Assembly: GCF_031456835.1 (NCBI RefSeq)
Contig: NZ_JAVDVK010000001.1
Coordinates: 2,480,001-2,544,000 of the forward strand
Source: Leifsonia shinshuensis
GTDB taxonomy: Bacteria; Actinomycetota; Actinomycetes; Actinomycetales; Microbacteriaceae
Reading direction: 5' to 3'
Length of the DNA stretch: 64,000 nucleotides
Within the stretch, counting starts at the first letter, position 1, and each line of letters begins with the position of its first letter. Below, one piece after another: positions 9,546 through 17,911 of the stretch. Position numbers and translations under genes: made by a program. The notes under the pieces are model-generated. The model had not been told where the DNA came from and did no database searches. It saw only the letters and a list, made by a program, of their open reading frames with translations.

Positions 9546-9781
9546 CGATGGACCTCCTGAGGGTGGTGCCGGATGGACGGTGACTCCACGCTAGGAACGA
9601 CGTGTTTCCGGCTTCCGCGCGTGACGTGAAGTCGGCGTAACGAACAGCTCTCGTCCGCCTCCCGCGTCTGTGAGGCGCACGAAACCCACCGTGATCCCGG
9701 CGCAACCAGCACGTCATCGTCGACCTCTAGCGTCGTGAGCATCCCGCCGGCCGATGGCCGGCCCCGAGGGAGGAGTGCCGC
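9546..9781. promoter_or_regulatory. Divergent narK / moeA control region
   Basis: Holds a minus-strand TAGCGT (9588-9593) and a plus-strand TAGCGT (9728-9733), both fitting the actinobacterial -10 pattern TANNNT, with no good -35 boxes. At 9626-9641 GTGAA-N6-GTAAC resembles half of a GlnR box (GTNAC-N6-GAAAC) with one mismatch per half; it is located where a nitrogen regulator could act on narK. A perfect 7-bp hairpin (9746-9762) lies just before the moeA ribosome site (about 9767-9774). Confidence 0.4.
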
Positions 9782-10999
9782 ATGGAACCGCAGCCCCACA
9801 CGGTCGAGAGCTACCGGGACGCCGTGCTGCGTCTGGTGAACGCTCTGCCGCCCGAGCACATCGCCCTCGATCAAGCACTGGGCCGCTCGACGGCGGAAGC
9901 GGTGACCGCGCGGCTCCCCGTGCCAGCCTTCGACAACGCAGCCATGGACGGCTACGCCGTGCGCTCACACGATGTCGCGAACGCGGACCGCGACCGCCCG
10001 GCGACGCTCACGCGCCTCTCGTACGTCAGGGCCGGCTCATCCCTCCCGCAAGCGCTGCACGCCGGAGAGGCGCGGCCCGTCATGACCGGCGCTCCCGTGC
10101 CACCGGGCGCCGACCTCGTGATCCCGGTCGAGTCCACGGCGAGCGGCCGCTTCGACGACAGCGCGACCGTGGAGGTGTGGCCCTCCGGCAGGGCGAACAT
10201 CCGCCGCAGAGGGGAGGACATCGCCGCGGGCGCGCTCGTCATCCCGCGCGGGGCGACGCTCGGCCCCCGAGACCTGGCCCTGCTCGCGGCGACCGGGCAC
10301 GACGGCGTGCTCGTGCACCGGAAGGCGCGCGTCGCGATCGTCGCGACGGGCGACGAGCTGTCCAGCTCTCTTCCCGACGGCGGCATCCCGGACTCCAACT
10401 CGGTCTACCTGCGCGCTGCGATCGCCTCCGTCGGCGCCGACATCGCGTCGACGCTGGTCGCCCGCGACGACGTCGCCGCCCTGCGGGAGGCGCTCGACAC
10501 TGCCGCCCGCGACGCCGACCTGATCGTATCGACGGGAGGTGTCGGCCCGGGCACGCACGACCTCGCCGGCCGACTCGCGGCAGAGGCGCCCGGCGGCACG
10601 CTCGCCACGGTCGCCATGCGGCCGGGGCGACCGCAGGCGCACGCGACGTGGCGCGGCACCCCGTGGCTCGCCCTCCCCGGCAACCCGACCGCCGCCTTCG
10701 TCTCGTTCGAGGCGTTCGTTCGCCCCGTCCTCGGCCGGCTCGGAGGCGGCGCGGAGCATTCCGGCACCGCGGCCGAGACCGTCTCCGTCGGATGGGAGAG
10801 CCGCCCCGGCGCGGTTCGATTCGTCCCGCTCTCGGTCGGAGGAGACGCGGAGTCGGTCTCCGTCTCTCCGTTCGGCCCGCCGAGCCATGCGTCGCACTCG
10901 CTGTCCGCCATGTTCCGCGCGCCCCTCATTGCGATGCTCGGCGCCGAGACGGCCGACGTCCGGCCGGGGCAGCTCGTGCGCGTGATCGAGCCGGCATGA
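9782..10999 (+). CDS. moeA: Molybdopterin molybdenumtransferase
   Basis: Inserts molybdate into adenylylated molybdopterin in the last steps of molybdenum cofactor synthesis. 405 residues with the normal MoeA domains: the N-terminal lid/linker region (FDNAAMDGYAVRS at about 50-62), the MoaB/MogA-like domain with GDEL and the STGGVGPGTHD loop, LPGNPTAAFVSFEAFVRP, and the C-terminal beta-barrel. ATG 9782 follows a GGGAGGAG site by about 7 nt. It is divergent from narK and overlaps mobA by 4 nt (ATGA), so cofactor genes sit beside the only molybdoenzyme in the window. Confidence 0.95.
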   Translation: MEPQPHTVESYRDAVLRLVNALPPEHIALDQALGRSTAEAVTARLPVPAFDNAAMDGYAVRSHDVANADRDRPATLTRLSYVRAGSSLPQALHAGEARPVMTGAPVPPGADLVIPVESTASGRFDDSATVEVWPSGRANIRRRGEDIAAGALVIPRGATLGPRDLALLAATGHDGVLVHRKARVAIVATGDELSSSLPDGGIPDSNSVYLRAAIASVGADIASTLVARDDVAALREALDTAARDADLIVSTGGVGPGTHDLAGRLAAEAPGGTLATVAMRPGRPQAHATWRGTPWLALPGNPTAAFVSFEAFVRPVLGRLGGGAEHSGTAAETVSVGWESRPGAVRFVPLSVGGDAESVSVSPFGPPSHASHSLSAMFRAPLIAMLGAETADVRPGQLVRVIEPA

Positions 11000-11589
11000 G
11001 GCCGGCGGCGATCATCCTGGCCGGCGGCCGGTCGCGCCGGATGGGTGTGCCGAAGCACTCCGTCTCGCTCGGCGGCCGCACGTTGGTCGAGCGTGTCCTC
11101 GACGCGGTAGCCCCCTTCCCCAGCGTGGTGGTCGGGCCGCTGGAACTCGGCGCTGCCGTCTCCCGCCACCCACAGGCGTCGCTGACGCGCGAGCGGCCTG
11201 CGTATTCCGGCCCGGTCGCCGCCATCGCCGCCGGCGTCGACGAACTGGATCGCCGCCGGATCGGCGCCGACACCGCCCTCATCCTCTCCTGCGATCTGGC
11301 ATACCCCGTCGGGGCGCTAGGGCTGCTGCTGGAGGCAGCGCACACGCACCCCGACGCCGTCGTCCTGAGCGACTGCGGCCGCCCGCAGTGGCTCTGCGGG
11401 CTCTACCTCCTCGACCCGATCCGGGACGCGGTCGCCCGGCTGCGCTCCACATCATCGCTCGACTCGGCTCGCGTCAGCACGCTGTGCGAAGGCCTCGCGT
11501 TGCGGATGCTGGACGATGCGGCCGGCCTCAGCTTCGATATCGACACCCCCGCAGACCTGGCCGCCGCAATCAGCGAGGCGACAGGATGA
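10996..11589 (+). CDS. mobA: Molybdenum cofactor guanylyltransferase (MobA-like)
   Basis: 197-residue nucleotidyltransferase joining GMP from GTP to Mo-molybdopterin to make the MGD form needed by NasA. The N-terminal nucleotide-binding loop is AIILAGGRSRRMGVPK and the metal-binding aspartate segment is LILSCDLAYP (the usual LVVAPCDMP place). GRPQWLCGLY fits the substrate-binding region. The start overlaps the moeA stop and its own stop overlaps the next start, so three genes are translationally coupled. Some members of the MobA-like fold act on other molybdopterin forms, but its neighbours make MGD synthesis the likely job. Confidence 0.9.
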   Translation: MRPAAIILAGGRSRRMGVPKHSVSLGGRTLVERVLDAVAPFPSVVVGPLELGAAVSRHPQASLTRERPAYSGPVAAIAAGVDELDRRRIGADTALILSCDLAYPVGALGLLLEAAHTHPDAVVLSDCGRPQWLCGLYLLDPIRDAVARLRSTSSLDSARVSTLCEGLALRMLDDAAGLSFDIDTPADLAAAISEATG

Positions 11590-11846
11590 CGAGCCTCGAG
11601 CACTGGCTCGCCCGCCTGGACGACGCCCTCGGCACGGACGTGCCGCCGGAGATCGTGGCACCCCTCCTCGACCTCGCTCGCGACGCCGCCCATGCCGTCG
11701 CGCGTCCCGCAGCGCCCCTGACCGCGTTCGTGGTGGGCTATGCAGCGGGACGGACCGTCCCAGGCCGGTTCGACCCGGCGACGGTCCTCGCCTTGATCGA
11801 CCGGGCGGCAGGACTCGCGAACGGGGAGGTCCCGATCGGTGGGTGA
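11586..11846 (+). CDS. DUF6457 small protein, third gene of the moeA-mobA operon
   Basis: 86 residues, mostly helical, beginning MTSLEHWLARLDDAL, with a central alanine-rich stretch and ending in NGEVPIGG. ATG 11586 overlaps the mobA stop (ATGA). Small proteins of this kind follow or are fused to MobA in many actinobacteria and are placed in the DUF6457 family; no biochemical role is known to me. Coupling to mobA suggests a helper in molybdopterin guanylation or hand-over to NasA, which is inference. Confidence 0.8.
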   Translation: MTSLEHWLARLDDALGTDVPPEIVAPLLDLARDAAHAVARPAAPLTAFVVGYAAGRTVPGRFDPATVLALIDRAAGLANGEVPIGG

Positions 11847-11908
11847 TGAACAACGGCGAAGCACCGCTTCCAGACGAAGCGCGACGCCGAGTCGTACCTC
11901 GACTTCTG

Positions 11909-11993
11909 CGGAGGGCGTGGGATTCGAACCCACGAGACATTTCTGCCCACCAGTTTTCAAGACTGGCTCCATCGGCCGCTCGGACAGCCCTCC
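11909..11993 (-). tRNA. tRNA-Ser (anticodon UGA)
   Basis: Reading the minus strand, the 7-bp acceptor arm GGAGGGC/GCCCTCC, the anticodon arm CCAGT-CTTGAAA-ACTGG (anticodon TGA) and the T arm GTGGG-TTCGAAT-CCCAC are perfect, and the long variable arm fits a class II serine tRNA of 85 nt. The discriminator is G, as for serine tRNAs. CCA is not encoded (the next bases read CA after the discriminator). A possible -10, TAGAAT at 12022-12027, lies about 29 nt upstream. Confidence 0.97.
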
Positions 11994-11996
11994 CGG

Positions 11997-12014
11997 CGCC
12001 GGGCGAACCCGGCG
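11997..12014 (-). terminator. Hairpin after the LCP gene
   Basis: CGCCGGG-CGAA-CCCGGCG forms a perfect 7-bp stem with a tetraloop between the LCP stop (12031) and the tRNA-Ser 5' end (11993). There is no U-tract. It may end LCP transcription or act in the tRNA leader. Confidence 0.35.
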
Positions 12015-12030
12015 TCGCCCGATTCTAACG

Positions 12031-13341
12031 TCAGTCCTGGAAGGGCTTCGAGCAGGTGTACTGGGCGGCGGTCTGCCCGTGGACGTCCGACGGCAGCTGC
12101 ACCGAACCATCCGCGGCCGGTGTGGATGCGCCGTCGCCGGTCGCGGGCGCCTGAGTGGCCGGGGCCTGCGTGGCGGGCGCCTGCGTCGCCGGAGCCTGCG
12201 TGGCCGGGGGCTGCGCCGCGGGAGCCTGCGGGGCCGGAGCATTCGGGTCCGCCTCGGAGCCGACGCCCGTGTCGCCGGTGAGGGAGACGGACTGGTCGTT
12301 CTGCAGGGCGCCCATCAGCTGGTCGGCGGCATCCTTCGTCGGGGAGACCCCGTCGACGTCATAGTGGTTGGGGTACTGCACGAAGACGACCTTGCTGATG
12401 TCGATGTTCTTCAGCGCCATGGCCATCGACACGATGGTGGTCGGGTTGTTGAGGCTGTCCGACAGCGTGATGTTGCTTGTGGCCGCCTTGGCGATGCCGT
12501 ACAGCTTGACGGGGTTGCTCAGCACGTCGGCGCTCTTGATCGTGCGGACCAGCGAGGACAGGAACACCTGCTGGTTGCTGATGCGGCCGAGGTCGGAGCC
12601 GTCTCCGACGCCGTGACGCGTGCGCAGGAAGGCGAGCGCCTGCGAGCCCTGCAGCGTGTTCTGGCCGGCCTTCACGTTCAGGCCCGTGTACGGGTCCTCG
12701 ATGTCGCCCGCGACGCAGACGGGCACGCCGCCGACCGCGTTCGACATCTCGATCACGCCGTCGAACTGGATCACACCGGCGTACGGGATGTCGAGGCCGG
12801 TCAGCTTCTCGACCGTCAGGACGGTGCACGCGAGCCCGCCGTAGCTCAGCGAGTTGTTGATCTTCTGCCGGCTCATCGCGTCGAAGCTGCCGCCCTTGGG
12901 GTCGGGGCACGACGGGATGGACACGTACATGTCGCGGGGGAAGCTGACGACCGTCGCGTTCTTGTGGTCCGCGGATACGTGCAGCAGCATCGTGACGTCG
13001 TTGAGGTTCTCGTCGCGGTCGCCGTAGGCGGTGTTGCCACCACCCGAGTCGCTGCCGGCGAGCAGCACGTTGAATGCGCCGTTCATGGCACCGACGCTGG
13101 GCGTCACCTCGTTGCCCTTGGCGTCGACCAGCTTGACCGACTTCTTGACGCTGGACACCACATCCACCGCCGCGTACGCCGCGAGCGAGACGCCGGTGAC
13201 GCCGACGACGGCGATGACCGCGACGACGATCTTGAGGAGTGCCTTGAGCGGATGGTGCTGCTTCAGTCGACCGTGGCGGACCGCTGGTCCTGCCGCCTTC
13301 TCCTGCGCTCGCGCTTGCGCGCGGGTGTGCATCTCGCTCAT
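12031..13341 (-). CDS. LCP (LytR-CpsA-Psr) family cell-wall glycopolymer ligase
   Basis: 436 residues. Family members transfer lipid-linked anionic glycopolymers (teichoic-acid-like or other secondary wall polymers) to peptidoglycan outside the membrane. A basic cytoplasmic N-terminus, one transmembrane segment (about 37-60) and the LCP domain with its arginine/aspartate-rich motifs (YGDRDENLNDVTMLLHV; SFPRDMYVSIP; RTRHGVGDGSDLGRISNQQ) are visible. A low-complexity P/A/T/Q tail built of pentapeptide PATQA-like units follows, then a final ~45 residues ending YTCSKPFQD. Start ATG 13341 has GGAAGG about 8 nt upstream. The tail probably spans or contacts the wall. Confidence 0.9.
   Translation of the reverse strand: MSEMHTRAQARAQEKAAGPAVRHGRLKQHHPLKALLKIVVAVIAVVGVTGVSLAAYAAVDVVSSVKKSVKLVDAKGNEVTPSVGAMNGAFNVLLAGSDSGGGNTAYGDRDENLNDVTMLLHVSADHKNATVVSFPRDMYVSIPSCPDPKGGSFDAMSRQKINNSLSYGGLACTVLTVEKLTGLDIPYAGVIQFDGVIEMSNAVGGVPVCVAGDIEDPYTGLNVKAGQNTLQGSQALAFLRTRHGVGDGSDLGRISNQQVFLSSLVRTIKSADVLSNPVKLYGIAKAATSNITLSDSLNNPTTIVSMAMALKNIDISKVVFVQYPNHYDVDGVSPTKDAADQLMGALQNDQSVSLTGDTGVGSEADPNAPAPQAPAAQPPATQAPATQAPATQAPATQAPATGDGASTPAADGSVQLPSDVHGQTAAQYTCSKPFQD
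12149..12238. repeat. Six tandem 15-bp units within the LCP gene
   Basis: Six consecutive 15-bp units related to GCCTGCGTGGCCGGG encode the PATQA-type pentapeptide repeats of the LCP tail. Unit sequences differ at one to several positions. Such in-frame minisatellites change copy number easily, so tail length may vary between strains. Confidence 0.85.
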
Positions 13342-13404
13342 TCACTTCCTTCCGGCTGGGACGTGTTCACGTTCACAGGCGCGCACCGAAAACGGGCGCA
13401 CGCC

Positions 13405-13434
13405 ACCGTAGAGCATGCCACGGGAGGCTGGCAA
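13405..13434 (-). promoter_or_regulatory. Probable promoter of the LCP gene
   Basis: On the minus strand TTGCCA (13429-13434), an 18-nt spacer and TACGGT (13405-13410) fit a housekeeping-sigma promoter, about 65 nt before the LCP start codon. Confidence 0.5.
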
Positions 13435-13453
13435 TGCTCTCAAAGGGGGGTGT

Positions 13454-14257
13454 TCAGAGCGCGGCGAGTACCTCGGCGAGGCCGTCCTCGACGACCGGAC
13501 CGGTGGTGCGTGTGGCCGCCGCCTTCACCTCGTCCGGCGCCTGTCCCATCGCCACGCTGAGGCCTTCCGCGCCCGCCCACTGGAGCAGTTCGAGGTCGTT
13601 GCGCCCGTCGCCGACGGCGACGACGTTGGAGCGCGGGATGTCGAGGGCGTGCCGCACCCGCTCCATCGCGGTGGCCTTGCTGACGCCGTCCGGGGAGATG
13701 TCGAGCCACGCCGTCCAGCCGATCGAGTAGCTGACGCGCTGGAGTCCCATCCGGTCGACGATCGCGAGGAACTCCTCGGTGTCATGCTCGGGCGAGACGA
13801 CGACCACACGCGTTGCGGGATGCTGGAGCAGCTCCTCGAACGACACCTGCTCGGCGTTGACGAGCTCCCAGTCGGTCATGCCCTCGGTGTACCGCCGGAA
13901 GCCGCTCGGGTCTTCGACCATGAAGCTGCCGCCCGGCAGGTGCGGGCGGATCGTCTCGAGCACGTCGGTCGGGTCGAACATCTCGATGAACTCCCGGCGG
14001 TATCCGCCCGGCAAGGTGCCGTCGCGCTTCATCGTCAGCGCGCCGTTGGCGCAGACCACGAACTGGCTGGTCAGGCCGAACTCCTCGTGGATCGGGCGCG
14101 CCGTCTCCCAGCTGCGCCCGGTGGCGAGCATGACCTCGTGACCGGCGTCGCGCACGCGCGCGACCGCATCCCGCACGGCGTCGCCGACGGTCTCGTCCTC
14201 GTGGATCAGGGTGCCGTCGACGTCGAGCGCGATCAGCAGCCGGGATGCGTCGCTCAC
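13454..14257 (-). CDS. HAD superfamily (Cof-type) phosphatase
   Basis: 267-residue haloacid-dehalogenase hydrolase, probably a sugar-phosphate or nucleotide phosphatase. Motif I is [11 protein letters not shown] with the nucleophilic aspartate, motif II is MLATGRS, the cap resembles the Cof/C2B type, and motif IV is [15 protein letters not shown] 14257 overlaps the serS stop (GTGA), which settles the start and implies a serS-HAD operon. The exact substrate cannot be assigned. The long open frame further upstream is only a shadow of serS. Confidence 0.88.
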   Translation of the reverse strand: MSDASRLLIALDVDGTLIHEDETVGDAVRDAVARVRDAGHEVMLATGRSWETARPIHEEFGLTSQFVVCANGALTMKRDGTLPGGYRREFIEMFDPTDVLETIRPHLPGGSFMVEDPSGFRRYTEGMTDWELVNAEQVSFEELLQHPATRVVVVSPEHDTEEFLAIVDRMGLQRVSYSIGWTAWLDISPDGVSKATAMERVRHALDIPRSNVVAVGDGRNDLELLQWAGAEGLSVAMGQAPDEVKAAATRTTGPVVEDGLAEVLAAL

Positions 14258-15519
14258 CGGGCGATCGGCTCCAGCAGTTCCAGGCCGCCGAGGTAGGGAC
14301 GCAGCGCCTCGGGCACGCGCACCGACCCGTCCTCCTGCTGGTGCGTCTCCAGGATCGCGACCAGCCAGCGGGTGGTCGCGAGCGTGCCGTTCAGCGTCGC
14401 CACCGGCGCGGTCTTGCCGCTCTCGGTGCGGTAGCGGATGTCGAGCCGGCGGGCCTGGAAGGTGGTGCAGTTGGAGGTCGAGGTGAGCTCGCGGTAGCGA
14501 CCCTGGGTGGGGATCCACGCCTCGACGTCGTACTTGCGCGCGGCGCTCGACCCGAGGTCGCCCGCGGCGGTGTCGATGACGCGGTAGCTGAGTCCCAGCG
14601 ACTGCATCATCTCCTCCTGCCAACCGAGCAGCCGCTCGTGCTCGGCCTCGGCCTCCTCGGGCCGGGTGTAGACGAACATCTCGAGCTTGTCGAACTGGTG
14701 CACGCGGATGATGCCGCGCGTGTCCTTGCCTGCGGACCCGGCCTCGCGCCGGTAGCAGGTCGACCATCCGGCGTAGCGGAGCGGCGCATCCACCTCGATG
14801 ATCTCGTCGGCGTGGTACCCGGCCAGCGCGACTTCGCTCGTACCGGTCAGGTAGAGGTCGTCGTTCTCGAGGTGGTAGACCTCGTCGGCGTGCGCGCCGA
14901 GGAAGCCCGTGCCCTGCATGATCTCTGGCTTCACGAGCGTCGGCGTGATCATCGGGATGAAGTCGTTCTGGATCGCCTTGTCGAGCGCCATGTTCATCAG
15001 GGCGAGCTCGAGACGGGCGCCGATGCCGCGCAGGTACGAGAAGCGGGCTCCGGCGACCTTCGCACCGCGGGCCATGTCGATGGCACCGAGGAGCTCGCCG
15101 AGCTCCAGGTGGTCGCGCGCCTCGAAGTCGAACTCGGGGATGTCTCCCACCGTCTTGAGCACGACGAAGTCGTCCTCGCCACCGGCCGGGACGCCGTCCA
15201 CGATCGGGTTGCCGATGCTGCGGATGAGCTGAGTGAAGCGTGCGTCCGCGTCGTTGGCGGCCTGCTGCGCCTCCTTGACGCGGCCGGCCAGCTGCTGGGC
15301 CTGCGCGACCAGCTCCTTCTTCTGCTCCTTCGGAGCCTTCGCGACGGTCTTGCCGAACGCGTTCTGCTCCGCCCGCAGCTCCTCGAACGCCGTGATGGCG
15401 GCGCGGCGCTCGATGTCCGCCTGGATGGCCTCGTCGACCAGCTGCACGGAGTCGCCGCGCGCCTCCTGCGAGCGGCGTACGACGTCTGGGTTCTCGCGGA
15501 GGAGCACGGGATCGATCAC
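14254..15519 (-). CDS. serS: Seryl-tRNA synthetase
   Basis: 421-residue class II aminoacyl-tRNA synthetase charging tRNA-Ser (one such tRNA lies 2.3 kb away). The N-terminal coiled-coil tRNA-binding arm covers about residues 30-105 (heptad-like, [20 protein letters not shown]). Catalytic motifs are [31 protein letters not shown] (motif 2) and [20 protein letters not shown] (motif 3). The start is GTG 15519. No ribosome site is seen, but a TAAGCT box ends 6 nt upstream, so the mRNA may be leaderless. Confidence 0.97.
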   Translation of the reverse strand: MIDPVLLRENPDVVRRSQEARGDSVQLVDEAIQADIERRAAITAFEELRAEQNAFGKTVAKAPKEQKKELVAQAQQLAGRVKEAQQAANDADARFTQLIRSIGNPIVDGVPAGGEDDFVVLKTVGDIPEFDFEARDHLELGELLGAIDMARGAKVAGARFSYLRGIGARLELALMNMALDKAIQNDFIPMITPTLVKPEIMQGTGFLGAHADEVYHLENDDLYLTGTSEVALAGYHADEIIEVDAPLRYAGWSTCYRREAGSAGKDTRGIIRVHQFDKLEMFVYTRPEEAEAEHERLLGWQEEMMQSLGLSYRVIDTAAGDLGSSAARKYDVEAWIPTQGRYRELTSTSNCTTFQARRLDIRYRTESGKTAPVATLNGTLATTRWLVAILETHQQEDGSVRVPEALRPYLGGLELLEPIAR

Positions 15520-15525
15520 CCGACC

Positions 15526-15531
15526 AGCTTA
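15526..15531 (-). promoter_or_regulatory. Leaderless-type -10 box of serS
   Basis: TAAGCT (minus strand) fits TANNNT and is separated from the serS GTG by exactly 6 nt, so transcription would start at or within a base or two of the start codon. No recognisable -35. Confidence 0.45.
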
Positions 15532-15615
15532 TCGACCGATGCCGCGCGGGGAGTGTGCTGCGGAGCCTGCCGGCGGCGGCCGAGTCGTTGTCGTCCGCCG
15601 CCGGACTCGCCGCGA

Positions 15616-15972
15616 TCAGCTCGCCGGAACGCGGAGCATCGACGTCTCGCCCGCCGCGGTGCGGAGGTCGACCGTGTCGCCCGGATCGACGGTGATGATC
15701 CGCGAGTACACGCGCTGGTCCCCCTCGACGCGTACAGACAGATACCAGGCGAACTCGCCGGCGACATGCCCGAGGTAGGAGCCGTTGAGCCGCGCCGTGA
15801 CCTCGGGGGTGCTGTACAGCGTGGCGATCGGCACGCGGATCTGCAGCTCGTACTGGCGGCCGCCTCGGGCGACCAGGGCACCGGTGACGCCCTTGAAGGT
15901 CGATCCGGTCAGCACCTGGACCGCCCCGGACGCAGTGCGCAACCGCACGACATCCCCTGGCTTGACGGTCAC
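15616..15972 (-). CDS. Detached C-terminal repeat domain of the neighbouring SGNH esterase
   Basis: 118-residue open frame beginning MTVKPGDVVRL. Residues ~29-90 repeat the C-terminal domain of the upstream esterase almost residue for residue (VTGAL, YEL, STPEVTA, NGSYL, HVAGE and RVY recur in the same order). It is in the same reading frame as the esterase, separated only by a TAG at 15979-15981 and no intergenic space, and no ribosome site precedes its GTG. It is therefore best read as the last part of one originally ~506-residue protein. If translated separately it would be a secreted-type domain with no signal peptide. Confidence 0.6.
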   Translation of the reverse strand: MTVKPGDVVRLRTASGAVQVLTGSTFKGVTGALVARGGRQYELQIRVPIATLYSTPEVTARLNGSYLGHVAGEFAWYLSVRVEGDQRVYSRIITVDPGDTVDLRTAAGETSMLRVPAS

Positions 15973-15978
15973 GGCCTG

Positions 15979-17136
15979 CTAGTACACGCGGCTGTCGGCA
16001 GCGCTGCGGACTCCGACGTACCAGCCGTGCTCTCCCGCGACGTGGGCGAGATACGAGCCATTGCGTTCTGCGGTGACCTCAGGCGTGCTGAACAGCGTCG
16101 CGGTCGGCACGGTGATCCGCAGCTCGTACTGGTCGCCGCCGAGCGGGGCGAGCGCGCCGGTCACGCCCTGGAAAGCTCGCGGCGCGGCCAGGACGTTCCC
16201 GACCGCGGCGCCCTCGAAAGCGAGCCCCTTCTGATTCGGGTGCATCGCGCTCGGGCTCAGACCGCTTTCGGTGAACTGCAGCGGGTTGATGTACGGGTCG
16301 GAACCGCACACCGCATGGTCGAAGGTGTTGGCCAGAAGAGACACGTACTCGCCGCCGACGGCTTCGACGGCCTTCTGCGACTGGGCGTCGAGCACCGCCT
16401 GGACGCTGTTGATGTAGTTCAGGTCGATGGCGGTGAAAGGCACGCTCGGTCCGCCGTCGGCATCGAAGGGCGAGAAGCACCCGGTCGGCGGGATGTGGGC
16501 GGAGTCCGGCATCAGGGCCGGATAGCCGACGACGACCACACGGGCGTTGGGCGCTTTCGCTCGGATCTTGGACACGGCCGTGCCCAGCGAGGGCGCCACC
16601 TGCTCCGCCGCCTTCTTCGCGAGGGTGTCCACGCCTCCGGTCACGAAGTCGTCGCGACATGATGTCTTGAAACGGAAGAGCAGCGGGCCCTGCGGGCCAC
16701 TGGCGATGCATGCCGAAAGCACGGACCTGAAGCCGAGGTCGTTACCGCCGATCGTGAGCGTGACGACGGCCGTCGAGGCGCTCAGGGCATCCACCTGGGC
16801 CGGACGCCCATTGGCGGGGGTGAACAGGTCGGCGATCGTCGCTCCACTGCAGCTCACGTCGGTGAGCTGCAGTCCGGCGCGCGCCGCAGCGGACCGCGGG
16901 TAGTTCTGCGCGGATTGCAGGCAGCCCGCCGCTCCGCCGCCGGAACCGCCGATCTCCTGGCCAGCGGCGTACGAATCACCCAGAGCCACATACGACTGCT
17001 GACCGGCGACGGCGGATGCCGGAACCGGCGCCAAAACGGCTGCCGCCGCGGCCACGGCCATCGCCAGGCCCATCCCTGTGCCGATCCGGTCCACCCGGAG
17101 CCTGCCTGGTTCTCTGGACCTCTTGTGTTCGCGCAT
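15979..17136 (-). CDS. Secreted SGNH/GDSL esterase-lipase, cut short by an in-frame amber codon
   Basis: 385 residues to the TAG. A basic N-terminus and hydrophobic segment (about 18-43, ending ASA) form a signal peptide. SGNH blocks: GDSYAAG with Ser55, TIGGNDLGF near residue 130, and the C-terminal histidine in SAMHPNQKG near 298. Cysteines are spread as in the actinomycete secreted esterase family. A ~60-residue repeat-type domain follows and breaks off at RVY-TAG. In the second copy of this domain the equivalent codon is TCG (serine), so one C-to-A change would explain the stop. Whether the shortened protein is active is unknown; the catalytic domain is complete. Confidence 0.85.
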   Translation of the reverse strand: MREHKRSREPGRLRVDRIGTGMGLAMAVAAAAAVLAPVPASAVAGQQSYVALGDSYAAGQEIGGSGGGAAGCLQSAQNYPRSAAARAGLQLTDVSCSGATIADLFTPANGRPAQVDALSASTAVVTLTIGGNDLGFRSVLSACIASGPQGPLLFRFKTSCRDDFVTGGVDTLAKKAAEQVAPSLGTAVSKIRAKAPNARVVVVGYPALMPDSAHIPPTGCFSPFDADGGPSVPFTAIDLNYINSVQAVLDAQSQKAVEAVGGEYVSLLANTFDHAVCGSDPYINPLQFTESGLSPSAMHPNQKGLAFEGAAVGNVLAAPRAFQGVTGALAPLGGDQYELRITVPTATLFSTPEVTAERNGSYLAHVAGEHGWYVGVRSAADSRVY

Positions 17137-17251
17137 CGACGACTCCCTACTGTCTCGGTGATGCTTCTACCTAGACAGATGGGTCTGCGCCCGGCATCGT
17201 GACGCCCACTTCGCAAAGAGGGCAAACGTACCTCTGGCGGCCCCCGCACGC

Positions 17252-17881
17252 CTACAGTTCGTCGTCCTCCAGCAGCTCGCGCTCGCGGGTGCGGGTGCGC
17301 CGCGCGCCGAGCGCGGTCAGGAACAGGAGCGCCACCAGGGTCAGCAGGCCCACCGTGATGAGCGGGCCGGCGAGCATCCACCCGATCTGCGCGAAGACGA
17401 GCGAGCCGACGTCGCTGGTCGGGGTCGGTCCGTTGTACGACGAGGTCACCGAGATCGCGTAGAGCACGATCCCGAGCACGACGAATCCGGCGCCGACGAT
17501 CCATAGCGCCAGCATGTAGGGGTTGCGGCGCGGATTCAGTTCGAGCCCCGCGAGCACGCCCGAAGACGCGACCACGATCGACGGCTCGACGGCGCCCGAC
17601 TGTGAGGCGACGGTGAGAGGAGCTGGAGTGAGCGAGCCGGGGATGCTGTCCGGCAGATACGCCGGCTCGGCCTCGCGTTCCGGCCACGCCGTCTCGGCCG
17701 GCGCGCTCTCGGAGCCGAGCACCGACGTCGGCCGGCGGTAGGCGGACTGCGGCGCGTCGGCCCGCACCCGCACCTGCGGCCGCTCGCCTGGCTGGGGCTG
17801 GTAGCCGCGCTGGAAAGAGGGGTCGTAGCGCGGATCGAATCCGCTGTCGCGACCGCTGCCGTCACGCTCCTCGGCGACCAT
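17252..17881 (-). CDS. Hypothetical membrane protein with two C-terminal TM segments
   Basis: 209 residues. The first ~110 are hydrophilic, rich in P, R, E and S (PSFQRGYQPQPGERPQVRVR), probably disordered and cytoplasmic. Two hydrophobic spans follow (about 123-146 and 160-190), then a charged tail RRTRTRERELLEDDEL. I do not recognise a characterised family; similar layouts are common among uncharacterised Microbacteriaceae proteins. ATG 17881 is preceded by GGGAGG at good spacing. A TAGGCT that overlaps the pheA stop (17909-17914) could be its own promoter -10 box. It lies downstream of pheA on the same strand. Confidence 0.7.
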   Translation of the reverse strand: MVAEERDGSGRDSGFDPRYDPSFQRGYQPQPGERPQVRVRADAPQSAYRRPTSVLGSESAPAETAWPEREAEPAYLPDSIPGSLTPAPLTVASQSGAVEPSIVVASSGVLAGLELNPRRNPYMLALWIVGAGFVVLGIVLYAISVTSSYNGPTPTSDVGSLVFAQIGWMLAGPLITVGLLTLVALLFLTALGARRTRTRERELLEDDEL

Positions 17882-17911
17882 GATGACCTCCCGACGTCCT
17901 GCTTCCGCAGC

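Noticed and set aside
6024..9560. Long plus-strand open frame of over 1,100 codons antisense to nasA and narK
   Set aside because: It is H/R/E/G-rich without any family motif, has no ribosome site, and is the usual complement-strand shadow of high-GC genes. The minus-strand proteins have complete conserved motifs.
9716..9781. Molybdenum-cofactor riboswitch before moeA
   Set aside because: Only one small 7-bp hairpin is present in less than 60 nt of likely leader, far short of the multi-helix Moco RNA structure.
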